Positions 12,247 to 24,850 of a stretch of DNA of 64,000 bases are shown piece after piece (position 1 is the stretch's first letter; each line of letters starts with the position of its first letter). Source of the DNA: Solanum dulcamara (Eukaryota; Streptophyta; Magnoliopsida; Solanales; Solanaceae); NCBI RefSeq assembly GCF_947179165.1, contig NC_077240.1:26640001-26704000 (forward strand), written 5' to 3'. Both the position numbers and the translations under genes were made by a program. Under the pieces are notes generated by a model that did not search any database, was not told the origin of the DNA, and was given only the letters and a program-made list of their open reading frames with translations.

Positions 12247-14956
12247 CCTGATAAGGTTGTAAACAAGCGAAGAGGTAAAGGTCACTTAAGGCTAGGAGGG
12301 AACTCGCAGGCGCGAAGTCACTGATGCAGACCTTCCTCACAAAATTGGGCCTCGGTGCATATTGCACCCTTTGCCAAAGGGAAAGAACACACATATATGG
12401 ATGTGGTGAGGATGGCATATCAAGAAATATTGTCTAAGGCAAAGTCAAGCTTGGTATGATTAGGGTTACAGAGCCCCAACAGCTAGAGGTGGGGTAATAG
12501 TCAAACAAGAGACATAGCCCACTATTATGCTTTTCCTGAGAGGCCAGAGGCAAGGCATCTGATGCCATTATTATATGTACGTTTTTAGTCTGTGATCTTA
12601 CGACTTTCATATTATTTAATCTTGGATCTATTTTTTCTTATGTATCTTCCGCATTTGCTGATGGACTTAATTTGCATTGTGACTTAGTTGACATGTCTAT
12701 TAGTATTTTTACACATGTTTGCGAGTTTGTGCTAGTTGAGAAGGTGTATAGGTCATGCTTTGTGATTTTTGTGGGGAGCAGAATTTATGTAGATTTGATT
12801 ATTCTGAAGATGATTGACTTTGATATAACCCTGGGTATGACTTGGCTCTCCCTAAATTTTGATATCTTAGATTGCAATGCTAAGACTGTGACCTTGGCCA
12901 AGCCTGGGATTGATCAGCTGTTGTAGGAGGGTGACTATCTTTCCACCCCACTTCAGATTATCTCTTTTCTTCGCGCAAAGAAATTGGCAAATAAGGATTG
13001 TTTAACCTTCCTAGAACATCTTAGGGATAATAGTTTTGAAGTTCCTTCGATTGAGTCTGTTTTGATAGTGCGTGAATTTGTGAATTTTTTCTCGTAGACA
13101 TGCCTAATATGCCACTCAATAGGAATATTGATTTTCGTATCGACCTGGAGTCGGACACTCGCCCTATTTTCACTCCACCTTATAGAATGGTCCCAACTAA
13201 GTTGAGGGAGTTAAAGGCCTAACTTCAGGATTTGTTAGGTAAATATTTTATTAGATCGAGTGTCTCTCCTTAGGGTGCTCCAGTGTTATTTGTGAAGAAA
13301 GAATATGGTAGTCTTCGTGTGTGCATAGACTACAAACAACTGAACAGAGGGACTATTAAAAACATGTATCCCCTTCCTCTTATTAATGACTTATTCGATC
13401 AGTTTCAGGGTGCTTGTGTCTTCTCCAAAATTGATTTGAGATCCTATTATCATGAACTAAAAAATGCGGGTAGTGGATGTGCCAAAGACTACTTTTCAAA
13501 TAAGGTATGGGCACTACGAATTTTTGGTAATGTCTTGAGGTCTTACGAATGCCCCTTGTACTTTCATAAGCCTGATGAACAAAATCTTTAAGTATATTTA
13601 GACCTCTTTGTTATTATTTTTATTGATGATATATTGATCTTTTGAGAGTACAAAAAAAAACATGAAGAGCATCTGAGAATTGTTCTGGGCTTGTTAAAGG
13701 AGAAGAGGTTTTATGCCAAATTCTTCAAGTTTGAGTTCTGGCTCAATTTAGTGTCCTTCTTGGGACATGTGGTTTCTAAGGATGGAGTGATGGTGGACCC
13801 CTAAAAGATTGAAGCAGTGAAGGTCAAGGCCCACTAATATTATAGAGGTTATGAGCTTTGTTGGTTTAGCTAGCTACTACCGTCGGTTCGTCATGAGAAT
13901 TGCTTTCATTGCTTCTACCTGACCAATTTGACCAAGCAGAATATTTCATTTTTATGTTTGGATGAGTGTGAAGCGAGTTTTCTTAAACTTAAGACTTTGT
14001 TGATTACTGCACTAATTCTTACCTTGTTAGTGAAAGGTAAGAATTTAATTATTTATTATGATGCATCTTATTCTGGTTTAGGTGCAGTGCTAATGCAGTA
14101 GAGGAATATAATTACCTGTTCTTAAAGACAATTAAAGATGCATGAACGTAACTATCCTACTCGTTATTTAGACTTGGTTGCGTTAGTATTTGCATTGAAG
14201 CAGTGAAGGCATTATCTAATAGGGTCAAGTGTGAAATGTATAATCATCATAGTTTGCAACATGTGTTCTCTTAGAGAGACTTGAATTTGAGGAAGATAAG
14301 GTTGATGAAATTGCTCAAAGACTATGACATTCTAGTTTTTATCACCCGGGAAAGCTAAGGTTGTGGTTGGTGCCCTGAGCAAAAAAATAGAGAAAATGGG
14401 GAATTTGGCCCATTTGAAGGTTTTTAGATGCCCATTGGCTAGAGAGGTTCAAACTCTGGCTAATAAATTTATGAGGCTGGAAGTAACTGAGAAATGAGGA
14501 TTCTTGGCATGTGTGAAGGCAAGGCCAAGGAGGTTGTGATTGATGAGGAAGGTGTCCTACGGATTAAGGGATTGGTATGTGTGCCCTGTGTTGATAATTT
14601 GATTCATACTATTCTTGTAGAGACTCACAGTTCAAAATACTATATATATCCTAGTGTAAACAAGATGTGTTGCGATTTGAAACAATATTATTGGTGGAGT
14701 AGAATGAAGCGTGACATTGTTTAATTTGTTGCACAATATCTAAATTGTCACTAGGTAAAGTATAAACACCAGAGGCTTGGAGGGACACATTAGAGAATGC
14801 ACATTCCTGAATAGAAGCGGGAAAGAATTGCAATGGACTTTGTGGTTGGTCTTTCAAAGAAATTGGGTAAGTTTGATTTGATATGGGTGATTGTTGACAG
14901 GTGCTTAAGTCTACGCACTTCATTCCAGTAAAAGTGACTTATAATGCAGAAAAGTA
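12247..14956 (+). pseudogene. Decayed Ty3/gypsy (Del/Tekay-like) pol: protease, RT, RNase H, integrase start
   Basis: Conceptual translation in several frames gives, in order: a retropepsin-like region (12560-12930, around 'ITLGMTWLS'); the N-terminal part of reverse transcriptase (13140-13590, with '[16 protein letters not shown]' and '[14 protein letters not shown]'); the catalytic loop (about 13610, 'FIDDILIF'); the connection region and RNase H start (13640-14340); an integrase zinc-binding region (14494-14730, 'YYWWSRMKRDIV'); and the start of the integrase core ('RIAMDFVVGLSKKLGKFDLIW', near 14820). Many nonsense codons (for example the TAG after 'GIDQLL' near 12924) and frameshifts rule out function. 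It breaks off just after the 'HFIPVKV' part of integrase, where the tandem array begins. No LTRs of its own were identified. Family assignment is from remembered gypsy pol motifs. Confidence 0.8.
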
Positions 14957-15332
14957 AACTGAATGTGATTTATGAATAAAATTTGTAGCATTCAAATATA
15001 TACAGTCCAAATCATAGATATTTTGCATAAATATATTGCATAGGCTGATAATTTGTAATTTTTAAATATATATATATAGTCCAACATAAATATTATGATA
15101 TGTATATCAATATATAATATTATATGACCTTATATCTACAAAAAATCATATTGATTTATTAGATTACATATAAATTGTCTTGACAATTTTTTTTCTTCAT
15201 TCTAGACACATTTTTTATGTATAATATGTGTATAGTTTATATAATAAGTGTAGATCTATATCTACTTTACCTTAAAATCATGAACTTCTTAACTTAAATG
15301 TAAAATTACAATGATATCTTCAATTAAAAATA
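14957..15332. repeat. Left end of an unclassified tandem repeat array
   Basis: The sequence beginning 'gaatgtgatttatgaata' matches the right arm of the array hairpin, followed by the array's 'ccaacataaatattatga' and 'catgaacttcttaactt' blocks seen again at 25.4-27.9 and 30.3-30.7 kb. The array is interrupted here by insertion of the 10.1-kb MULE, so it continues at 25442. The junction with the gypsy pol falls almost at the centre of the hairpin. Confidence 0.7.
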
Positions 15333-15593
15333 GTAAACTTTACTTAAATTCCATAGTGAAAAGGCCCAATTACAATGTATCTCTCATTTTTCTTAAATTA
15401 CTCGATTTCCCTTTTTTTTCAAATTTATGATACATTACTTACTATACTGATACATCAGGTTTTGGGTGTAAAACAATTAATGTTGTTGGGTTATTTATGG
15501 ATAGTAACGTAATTTAAGCTATGATTGGTTGTTTCAATCAATTACCGTGCTAATTAAGGCAAAGAAACCTTTAAAAAAGAAATAGTTGTCACT

Positions 15594-18500
15594 ATGAAGG
15601 AAAACTCAAAAACAGAGCATAAGTCTAACAAAAATTTCAATCCAAATTCAAGTTTCATCAAGCAAATTAAGATGAATATCGCGATAATACTGAGTCATTC
15701 TGGAGTTTGGAAATCCGAGGTGAGTTATGAACTATACAAAAGTGATGGAATCATAGTGGGCGATAATGTATCGTACTCGACTCTAAAAACAGCAATAGCT
15801 GCTGAATTGACCATAGATGAATCAGTAAAAAATATTGAAATTTGATACATAGTTCAAGGTAACGCGTCGCCAATGATTATTCATAATGATATGGGTGTTA
15901 ATCTTTATATAGAGTTGAAAAAGAACGAGCCGGAATTCATAAAGTATACCCTATGCATAACAACATCTGATAGAAAAAGACGTGAGTTACAAACATTCGA
16001 TGCTACATCTGGAGCAATTGCTTATGCCAAATCAAACACGAATGAGTCACAAATTTTTGGTTTAGTTGAATCTGGTAAGGCTGCAACTTGTTATATACCA
16101 AAATTTGATGTAACGAACTACATAACTGATACAAATGGTGAGGAAGTGAAGGAAAATCAATTGTACAAGGACAAAGCAATACTAGTTGATCTAATGGTCA
16201 AATACAAAATTGATAATGGATTTAATTTCAAAGTTAAAAGATTTGACAGTAAAATGTATGTGCATTTGCTGAATTTGGAAATCTAATTTTGTAGAGTTAA
16301 TTTTCGTTGGTTAATATTCATGATACATACTGATACATACTAAGTATTATGTATCAAGTAAAAAAATTCAAAAACTTGCTTTCAGAATGTATCAGATACG
16401 TAACAATCTCTATGTATCTAATACAAGTTAATATTTTTTTTATTTTACTTGTCATGATACATTATAACATTATGTATACAACTAATTTCAATACTTTTTT
16501 CAGATATACTGTTGATTTTGTAGAGTTAATTTTGCTGATTTATATTCATGATACATACTAAGTATTATGTATCAAGTACAACAGTTAAAAAAACTGTTGT
16601 AAGAATGTATCAGATACATAAGAATCTCTATGTATCTGATACATGTTAATATTTTTTTTATTTTACCTGTCATGATACATCATAATATTATATATGTAAC
16701 TCAGTTCAATATTTTTCCCAGATATACTATTGATTTTATAAAGTTAATTTTGTTGTTTATATTCACGATACATACTGATACATACTAAGTATATCTGATA
16801 CATGTTAACTTTTTTTCCCCTAAAACTATGCAATTATGTGTTAATATGCTATTCAGATGACTGTTGTTAGAGAATGAAAGCATCTTGTTGAAAAAAATCC
16901 AAAATATTCAAAATGAGATATTTCAATAGTGAATATTTATGTGCATTAAGAGATAGGATTTTCAATAAAGTTCATGCTACAAAGGCTTTTTTAAGTGCAT
17001 TCACGGTACCTAAATTGGTTAATCATAAAAAAATTCACACTCCCAATGATATACGAGAGGATATTAAAGCAGCATATGGAATTGATATTACCTATCAACA
17101 AGCATGGCGTACAAAAGAACATGCTTTGGAGATGTTAAGGGGGAAACCTGCTGATGGATATAGAAAGATGCTTATATGCATACATATGCTAAAAATCGTA
17201 TATCCAAATTTGTACATAAGTATGCACAAGTCACCAACTAATGAGTTCATGTATTTATTCATAGCGTTAAGGTCATTGATGAGGGGGTTTCAATTTTGTC
17301 GACCTGTAGTTGTTGTTCACGGTGCTCATCTTGATGGACCTTATAAAGGGACATTTTTATCAGCTAGCACACTTGATGGAGCAGGTCTTACTTTTTGTTA
17401 CTGTTATATATTGAATACCATTGTATCATCTCTTTTGACACATTTACTGAGAATCTGATGAATTCTAATAAATATGTTATCGCTGTTAATATTTTTTTAG
17501 GTTGCATATTGTCATTGGCATATGGTGTTGTTGACACAAAAAATAATTCATCATGGACGTGATTTTTCCAGAACTTCAAAAATGCATTTGGTGAGAGGGA
17601 CAATATGTGTGTTGTATCAAATAGGAATGAAAGTATAATCAAGAGTGTAAACATGGTATTTTCCAATGTCACTCACTTTACATGCATATGGCATATATGG
17701 TAAAATGTATGTACTAACTATAGGAGGAGCAAAGTTGTACTAAGTGACCTCTTCTACTCGATGGCCAAGGCATACCAAAAAGACGAATTTGAAAAATTAA
17801 TGGCAAAAGTTAAAAAAATTGATCAGTGGGTGACAAAATATTTGAAAAATATGGGGTATGAAAAGTGGTCGAGAGTTTATACAACTGTCAACAGAGGGAG
17901 AATGATGACTTCTAACATAGCAAAATGTATCAATGGATGTCTTGTTGAAGTACGAGAGCTACCTATAATTGACTTTTTAGAGCAAACGAGAATGTTATTT
18001 GGTGTTTGGAACTACAAAAATAAGAAAATAGCAGCTTAAACAAAACATACTTTGGATAGGAAATTCAAAGATATCCTAGTATCAAACACAATGAAGTGTT
18101 CGAGAATGAAGGTACACACCAGTTTTTTTAAGTAGATATCTACTTGATACATAGTTGTTTGATACATAGCTATATGATACATCAGTTCTGTATTTCCTGT
18201 GATCATTATTTACTGATACATCAGTTCTGATACATCAATTCTGTATTTGATACATCAGTTCTGTATTTGATATATCAATTCTGATACATATCTTTTATAA
18301 TTATTTACTACAGGTTGTTGCTTCATCAAAATATCTTTATTTTATTTATTAGTCAGGTATAAGATACATTATGTGTCTTGAAAGAAAAATATGCAATTGT
18401 GGCAGATTTCAACTAAATGAGATACCATGTCTACACGAAATTGCAGAGTTGAAGAGCAAGAACATTACAGACATGCAGCCATACTGTTCTAATTACTATA

Positions 18501-18754
18501 AGCCAGAGGCGTTGACAAATACTTATGAATTGCCAATGGTTTCAACGCTAGATAAGAAAGATTGGTCTATTCCGAAAGAAATTTTGGAAGAGTTCATCTT
18601 AACATCAAGATACAAAAAGATGCCAAGAAGACCAAAAAAAGGAAGAAAAAAGTATTCTAGTAAGAAAATAAGAACGAACACAAATTTTTGTAGTCGTTGT
18701 GGCCATAAAGGCCACAACAGAAAGACTTGTAATTTTATTCTCAAAGAGAAATAA
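15594..18754 (+). pseudogene. MULE-1 transposase (MURA-like), inactivated
   Basis: Coding blocks: 15594-16286, an N-terminal PB1/MuDR-type region broken by TGA at 15843-15845; 16913-17395, the MuDR DNA-binding part ('TPNDIREDIKAAYGIDITY') and the start of the DDE core; about 17502-18039, the rest of the core; 18353-18754, with a SWIM finger (CxC...CxH, 'CNCGRFQLNEIPCLHEIA') and a CCHC knuckle ('CSRCGHKGHNRKTC'). Introns lie at about 16287-16860, 17396-17501 and 18113-18350. In the core, the family's first catalytic Asp ('VDG') is His ('VVHGAHL', about 17320) and the second ('SDR') is Asn ('VSNRNES', about 17624). Two more nonsense codons fall near 17561 (TGA) and 17700 (TAA). The product would not catalyse transposition. 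I chose the ATG at 15594 because the related element at 60339 stays similar across it. Confidence 0.87.
16286..16850 (+). repeat. Tandem ~225-bp repeat in a transposase intron
   Basis: Two and a half copies of a unit beginning 'gtagagttaattttg' start near 16291, 16520 and 16738 (periods about 229 and 219). Each copy holds several TGTATC or GATACA motifs, as elsewhere in this element. A shorter set of 'tgatacatcagttctgtat' repeats fills another intron at about 18150-18290. Confidence 0.75.
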
Positions 18755-19029
18755 TATTTTGTTATGCCAGAATACATTCTATTTGGATCATGTCCTTACA
18801 TCTACATAGTTTTTTTATAGTGTGGTTGTATTTGATACATATATCAATTAACCAGAATAGTAATTGAATATCAATAATTGAAATATGGATGGTTGGTAAT
18901 TATTTTCATTGTAAGTTACTTGGTATTGATAATAATTTTGAATCTGATACATGAGAATAGCGGATACATAAATATTCAACGTATTAAGGGTTGATACTTT
19001 AAAGGTTGTTGTATTAGTTTTCAACTGAA

Positions 19030-19660
19030 TTATGGTTGATACATAACATGTTGTATTGATATAGGTTGTAGATGTATCAAGAGCTGTAAAGCTTGAAACA
19101 TGATAATCTGATACATAAATGTGGATGTAGAAGAAGCATTATAGCTTGATAAATGAGAATCTGATACATAAAGTAGATGTATCAAAAGCTGTAAAGTTTG
19201 ATACATGATAAACTGGAACATAAATGTAGATATATGAGAATCATTATATCTTGATACATAAGAATCTGAAACATAATATAGATGTATCAGAAGCTCTATA
19301 GCTTGATACATGAGATGCTGATACATAAATGTAGATGTATCAGAATTATTAAATCTTGATACATTACAATCTGATGCATAAATAATATGTATCAGAAGCT
19401 GTAAAGATTAATGCATGAGATTCTGATACATAAATATAGATGTATCATAATCATTAAATTTTGATACATTACAATTTGATACATAAAGTAGATGTATCAA
19501 AAGCAATCAAGTTTGATACATGAGAATATGATACAAAAACAAGATGTATCATAAGTATTAAAGATTGATAAATGAAAACCTGATAAATAAATAAGAAGTC
19601 TCAGAAGCATTCAAGTTTGATAAATCAGAATATGATACATAAATATGAAAAAAACTTAAA
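19030..19660. repeat. GATACA/TGTATC tandem repeat between the two convergent MULE-1 genes
   Basis: About ten degenerate units of roughly 52-58 bp with the pattern 'gatacat...gaatctgatacataa...gatgtatca(g)aagc'. It lies between the end of the transposase and the end of the Ulp1-like gene. Open frames on the minus strand here are translations of the repeat and are not a gene. Confidence 0.8.
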
Positions 19661-21685
19661 AGTCTGCTAAATTATTGAATAGCCAAAAAAAATATTTACT
19701 ATTGGTGTAAAAACATAATTGTACATTCTACTACTATAAAATAAAAAAATTACTCGACGTTGATCGGTTCTCCTTGACTAGGAGATATGAAATATCTCTT
19801 AGGTTTTTCTGGATCGTCGTTGTCGCTAACATAACCATCCTTGGCCTTCTGACAACCATACTTCCACAATAGTGCGGCATATCTTGAACGGAAGAATTCG
19901 ACATATAGTTCAGTAGTTGGAATAGAAATTCCATCACCAAGATATTCTACAAAAATAGCGATGAAAACACCACAATCCCTACAAAAAAATGAATACACAA
20001 CTTTAAAAAAATTTAAATTTGACACAATAATGATTTAAATATGCAAATTTGTTAATACTCACAAGCTATCGCTTCCTTGTTGCGCAATTCCTTCAATATA
20101 TTCAATACCAAAAGGGTGATGTGCTTCAAGTATGTTACCGATTGATTTATCTTTGTATGAATCAAGCGATGACCAATCAGTACGTTCAGACTTCTCAAAA
20201 AAACCACTATCGTGAAGGTATGTAGGTAGCATTACTACTATTTTTTAAATCTCTAGGAAGGGTTGCTACTTCTTCTTCTAGATGATGAATCATTGACGCG
20301 TATCAACCTCTGTTTCAACACAACTACTACCAGAACCCAATAAAAATCCATATCACAATTTACCGGAATGTATACTTTATCTACCAAATCCAGGGCAACC
20401 CTGTGGGTATTGAGAAACCTATTATTATGTTTTTCACAAATCTTTCGTGATGAGCTACAATAGATGCCCTTGCCATATCTTCTTTGGTAGAAATGTCAGG
20501 TAGAATGTGATAGTATCTTGTGTGTGCAGATTCGATGAAAATTTTGAAAATACAGTTTCTTGTTGTGTATTGATACTGATTGCCCAACTGCATCTTGGAT
20601 TTCTTTCGAATGTAGTAAAATATTATATCAATGTGCTACACATTTTAAGAAAGTATTAGTCATACAACTGATACATAGTTACTAAACATAGTAGAAACTG
20701 TTGTACTGGATGTATCTGATACATAGTATTTATGTATCAGATATTGTGTCTGACATGTAACAGATGCTCTATCAATAAATGATTACCTCGTCATTCCAGC
20801 ATCTGTTCGGCTGTGACATGAGGTAGAACCAGTTCTTATCTCGAGAAAATGTAACTACAAAGTCTATTTTTTCGAATCAAAATGAAGAGAACTTGGATAT
20901 GTAATGTTCCTCCTTTGGTTTTCTGAATGGAAACTCATATTAAAATGATAGAACATATATAATAAATATCTTTTGTTGATATAAGTTGTAAATGTCATAC
21001 TTACTTGTTGGTACGCGATTTTAATAGTCTTTTATCTCTCCATTGGATGTATTCCCAGGTGAGCTCGGTTGGGGGCTGATAGCATATGCCAAAACCTTTA
21101 AAGGGGTGTTTTGATGATTAACAAATGTCATTATTTCCTTACCCTTTTCACTTAACCTAAATTTTGTTAGATACGGTGATTGTAAGATCTTAGTAGGCAG
21201 CCTACTCCTTGGAAGAGGTGTTTTCGCATCATCTGGCAATACATTGAGTTTTGATGGAAGAGTGGTAGGTAGCTGACTATCACATAGTAGACATTCATCC
21301 TTAACTACTTGATTATGACTAATGGTAGTCAATGGCGTGACCGGTAATGGAAGTATAGATATTAAAGAATATATCACCTCTTGAGTTTCGGACGATATCG
21401 AGGTTGAAGTTGTGGAATTCTATTTTTTAAGAATTATGAAAATGTTATGACTTTAGTATAAACAACTGTACTAAATTTAATGAATCAGATACAATTGAGG
21501 AATATTACCGATACACTTGGTTTGATTTTTTCTTTATCAATCTGTTCAACATGCTCTTTATATTGATCAGTCTTATCAACAGTCTCTCATGCATCTTTCA
21601 TGGTATTATTCTAAATTTAATGTATAACGTCAATACTAAACTTATTAATATTTAATGTATCACAATAATTGATCTGATACATTAC

Positions 21686-22482
21686 CTTTAATGTATCAGA
21701 ATAAATAATCACTTGAAAATGATCTGCTCTAGTTAGTTCCATCTGTTGTACTGATACATCCTCTGATTATTATGGAATAAATGATGGTTCTGGTTTCTAC
21801 AAATGTAATAATAACAATTATTTAAGAAAATGATTACTGAAATGATACATTATCTTTAATAACTTTGGTTCTGATAAGTTACCATCATTGTATCAGTTGA
21901 AGCATGCTGTTAAAAAAATTCTGCAGTATCTGATACAATGTGGTGTTCTGATACATCATTCACCTCTTGTATCATGTTGGATGGTTCAACTACCTGCAAA
22001 ACATAATAACATTTACTTATGATATATGAGCATGAAATGTATCAAGATCTATATAACATCACAGGTTTAGCAGATACAAGAGCTATGTAGCATTAGATTG
22101 GTCATAACTTTGGTTCTGGTACATTACCTTTAATGTATCAGTTGAAATATGATGTTTAAGATATTCTGCAACATCGGATACAATGTTGTGTTCTGATAAA
22201 TTATCCACCTATTGTATCATGTTGGATGGTTCTATTTTCTGTAAATATAATAACATTTACTTATGATATATGAGCATGAAATGTATCAAGATCTATATAA
22301 CATCACAGGTTTAGCAAGTGCAATAGCTATAAAGCAGCAGCTTGGTAATATGTTTGGTTCTGATACATTACCTTTAATGTATCAGTTGAAATATATTGTT
22401 GAATATATTTTGCAGCATTTGATACAGTGTTATGCCCAGATATATCATCCACCTTTTGCATCCTGTTGGATGGTTCTGCTTC
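21686..22482 (-). repeat. Four tandem 111-nt exon cassettes in the Ulp1-like gene
   Basis: Minus-strand exons at 22372-22482, 22128-22238, 21883-21993 and 21686-21796 are each exactly 111 nt (37 codons). Each is preceded by an AG acceptor (for example 'tttgcag') and followed by a GTAA donor. Three end 'GATACATTAAAG|gtaatgta'. The reading frame is phase 0 throughout and starts around 'xxEPSN'. Introns between them are 133, 134 and 86 bp. The first copy is open; the second has TAG, the third TAA and the fourth TAATAA. The cassettes are flanked by the exon ending 'VQEDIK' (22621). Confidence 0.8.
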
Positions 22483-24424
22483 CTGCAAATATAATAGCAT
22501 ATACTTATGAGAATGATAAATATAATGACAATTGAATATCTGATAGATGAAAATAAAATATATCCAGTAGTTTAAAATTATATCAAAATATAAATATCAA
22601 TACTTACGTGATATATCTACCTTAATATCTTCCTGGACATGAGATTGGATATTTGCTGGAGGGAGATCAGATTTATTTGGATCATTCTGCTCCTCCAATA
22701 TAGTAGGTGCTTGTTGTTCTTCCACCACATTAAATGGTTGAACAAAATCTACTTTTTTTAATTGAAAATGATGTGCCAGTCATGTGATGCACTATGTTGT
22801 CCGGGATTTCAAAATATTAGTGTGATTTGAATCAATTTTATTCTCTAATCGCTTGAACTTTCGGTCAACCTTAATACAATAATATGAAAAAATATAATGT
22901 ATCAACTTATTAAAAGTATATTATGTGTCTTAGTTCTTATAGTAATAACTTACGTATTTCTTTAGAAACTTCTTCATAGACTTATTTAATGCTTTGAATT
23001 TCATATGAATAATTTGATCCAAATGACCGGAAGATTCACCGCCTACCCCTAACTTTGCCACAGGTTCTATAGAAGTAGAAACAGGCTTTTCTGATGGATT
23101 TGGTGGTATGACATCCTTATGTATTTTAGCTTTTTTTACTTGAATGTGTTTTTTATCAAGGGTAGTCTTCATTCTTTTGGAAGGAGGTGGAGAAGATGTA
23201 TTAACAACATGACTAGATCTTTTTAATAATTCTATGGGTGGTTTTGTTAAAAAGTCCTCAAATTCGAGGACTTCTTGAGATTCTGTAAATTTAACCTTGG
23301 CAGTTGATGTATCAGCTTCATAATGATGTTCACTGCCAGTAATGACAAGTGATTCAATTTCATCTTGAAATGGAACAATATTGGAGCATTGATACTGCAA
23401 AAAAATTCATGAGAGGAATCATATATATCAGAACAAATTCTATTGTATCAAAGGCAAGACTATAGAATGTATCTTAAATATTATGTATAATGAGTCAGTG
23501 CATACATGAATAATATTTAAGTACATTTAATAAGCATGAGATGGTATTTTCATTTGCTATAATTATGAAAATAATTTCATGAAATATACCTCACTGAAGA
23601 TGGTAGATATGAAGGTCTCAAATTTTGGCTTGATGGCAACAACACGCCAATTAAGAATTCTGAGAATTCGATGGCCCACTCTTACAGCAATTTCAGAAGG
23701 CACTTCAGATGCACATTCATAGATCCATACATTCAGAGCGTATGGCATGTCGCCCAAACGATACATTTATTTGGCATTTGAAAATTCCTGCCTAATTCTT
23801 TTTATCAATTTGGAAAATGTTATTCCCCCCATGGGTATTGCGCATACCTACCATCCTCTACCATCTTAAAATTATCAACAGAAATAGGTGAATCACCTAG
23901 TTGAGAAAAAATAAAAGTATGGATGAAGTAGAGAATGACCATCTGAACAACGTCTTTATTTGTTTTCCATCCTCCAATCAGAAAATATTGAACAAAACAT
24001 CTTTTGTTTACCCTATTTTTTACACCAGGGAAATAACTAGACAACAATCTACTTGTTGATGCATCTGAGTATCAAAAATCATTGATATTACCGGTATATC
24101 ACAAATCACTAATAATAGCAAATTTCTTGATTGTGAATATGAGTATATTACCCTGCATATGATGAATGTGCAATTCCACTTTGTTTTTTTGCTCTACCTC
24201 ATGAAGTAAGAGGCATTTGATGATTTTCCCTTGAAAATTGTACTGTGGCATATCTAGATAGTGACCAAATAAGATTTGTCGAAATAATTGTATAGTTTCA
24301 TCACCTATTGATGATTTGAAATCATCACTAAAATTAATCGTATATGCAATGCCGAATCTCAGGAAGTGTGTGGAGATCTTCTTGATGACGTACTTCATTC
24401 CCTGCATTGACCTAAAAACTGATT

Positions 24425-24850
24425 AAATACAATTTAATCTTGATACATAAACAGAAAGTATCAGAAGCATTATAGCTTGATACATGTGAATCTAATACAT
24501 AAACAAGATGTATCAGAAGCATTAAATCATGATATATGAAAATTTGATACAAAAACACGATGTATCAAAAACATTAAAGCTTGATACATAAGAATCTGAT
24601 ACATAAATTAGATGTATCAGGAATCAGTAAATCTTTTAAAAAATGATATATTAAAAAAATAATATAAACAGGATGTATCAAAAATTTCGTGAAAGCTTGA
24701 TAAATGAGAATCTGATACATAAATAAGATGTATCAGATAAATTCTGATACATGAGCATTTAATATAAAACCATGATGTATCAGAAGCATTAAAGGTTGAT
24801 ACATACGAATCTGATACATAAAATTATATGTATCAGAAGTAGTAAATCTT
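24425..24850. repeat. GATACA/TGTATC tandem repeat in an intron of the Ulp1-like gene
   Basis: About eight units of the same ~52-bp family as at 19.0-19.7 and 60.7-61.9 kb, in the first intron of the minus-strand gene (between exon ends near 24890 and 24407). Confidence 0.8.

Noticed and set aside
12137..12418. 93-codon minus-strand frame
   Set aside because: It spans the solo LTR border and the gypsy remnant, antisense to the readable gypsy sequence.
15333..15343. Long terminal inverted repeats for MULE-1
   Set aside because: Only about 8 of 11 terminal bases match; the element was defined from its 9-bp duplication, gene content and related copy, not from long TIRs.
19030..19326. 98-codon minus-strand frame rich in Tyr, His and Ser
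   Set aside because: It is a translation of the tandem GATACA repeat.
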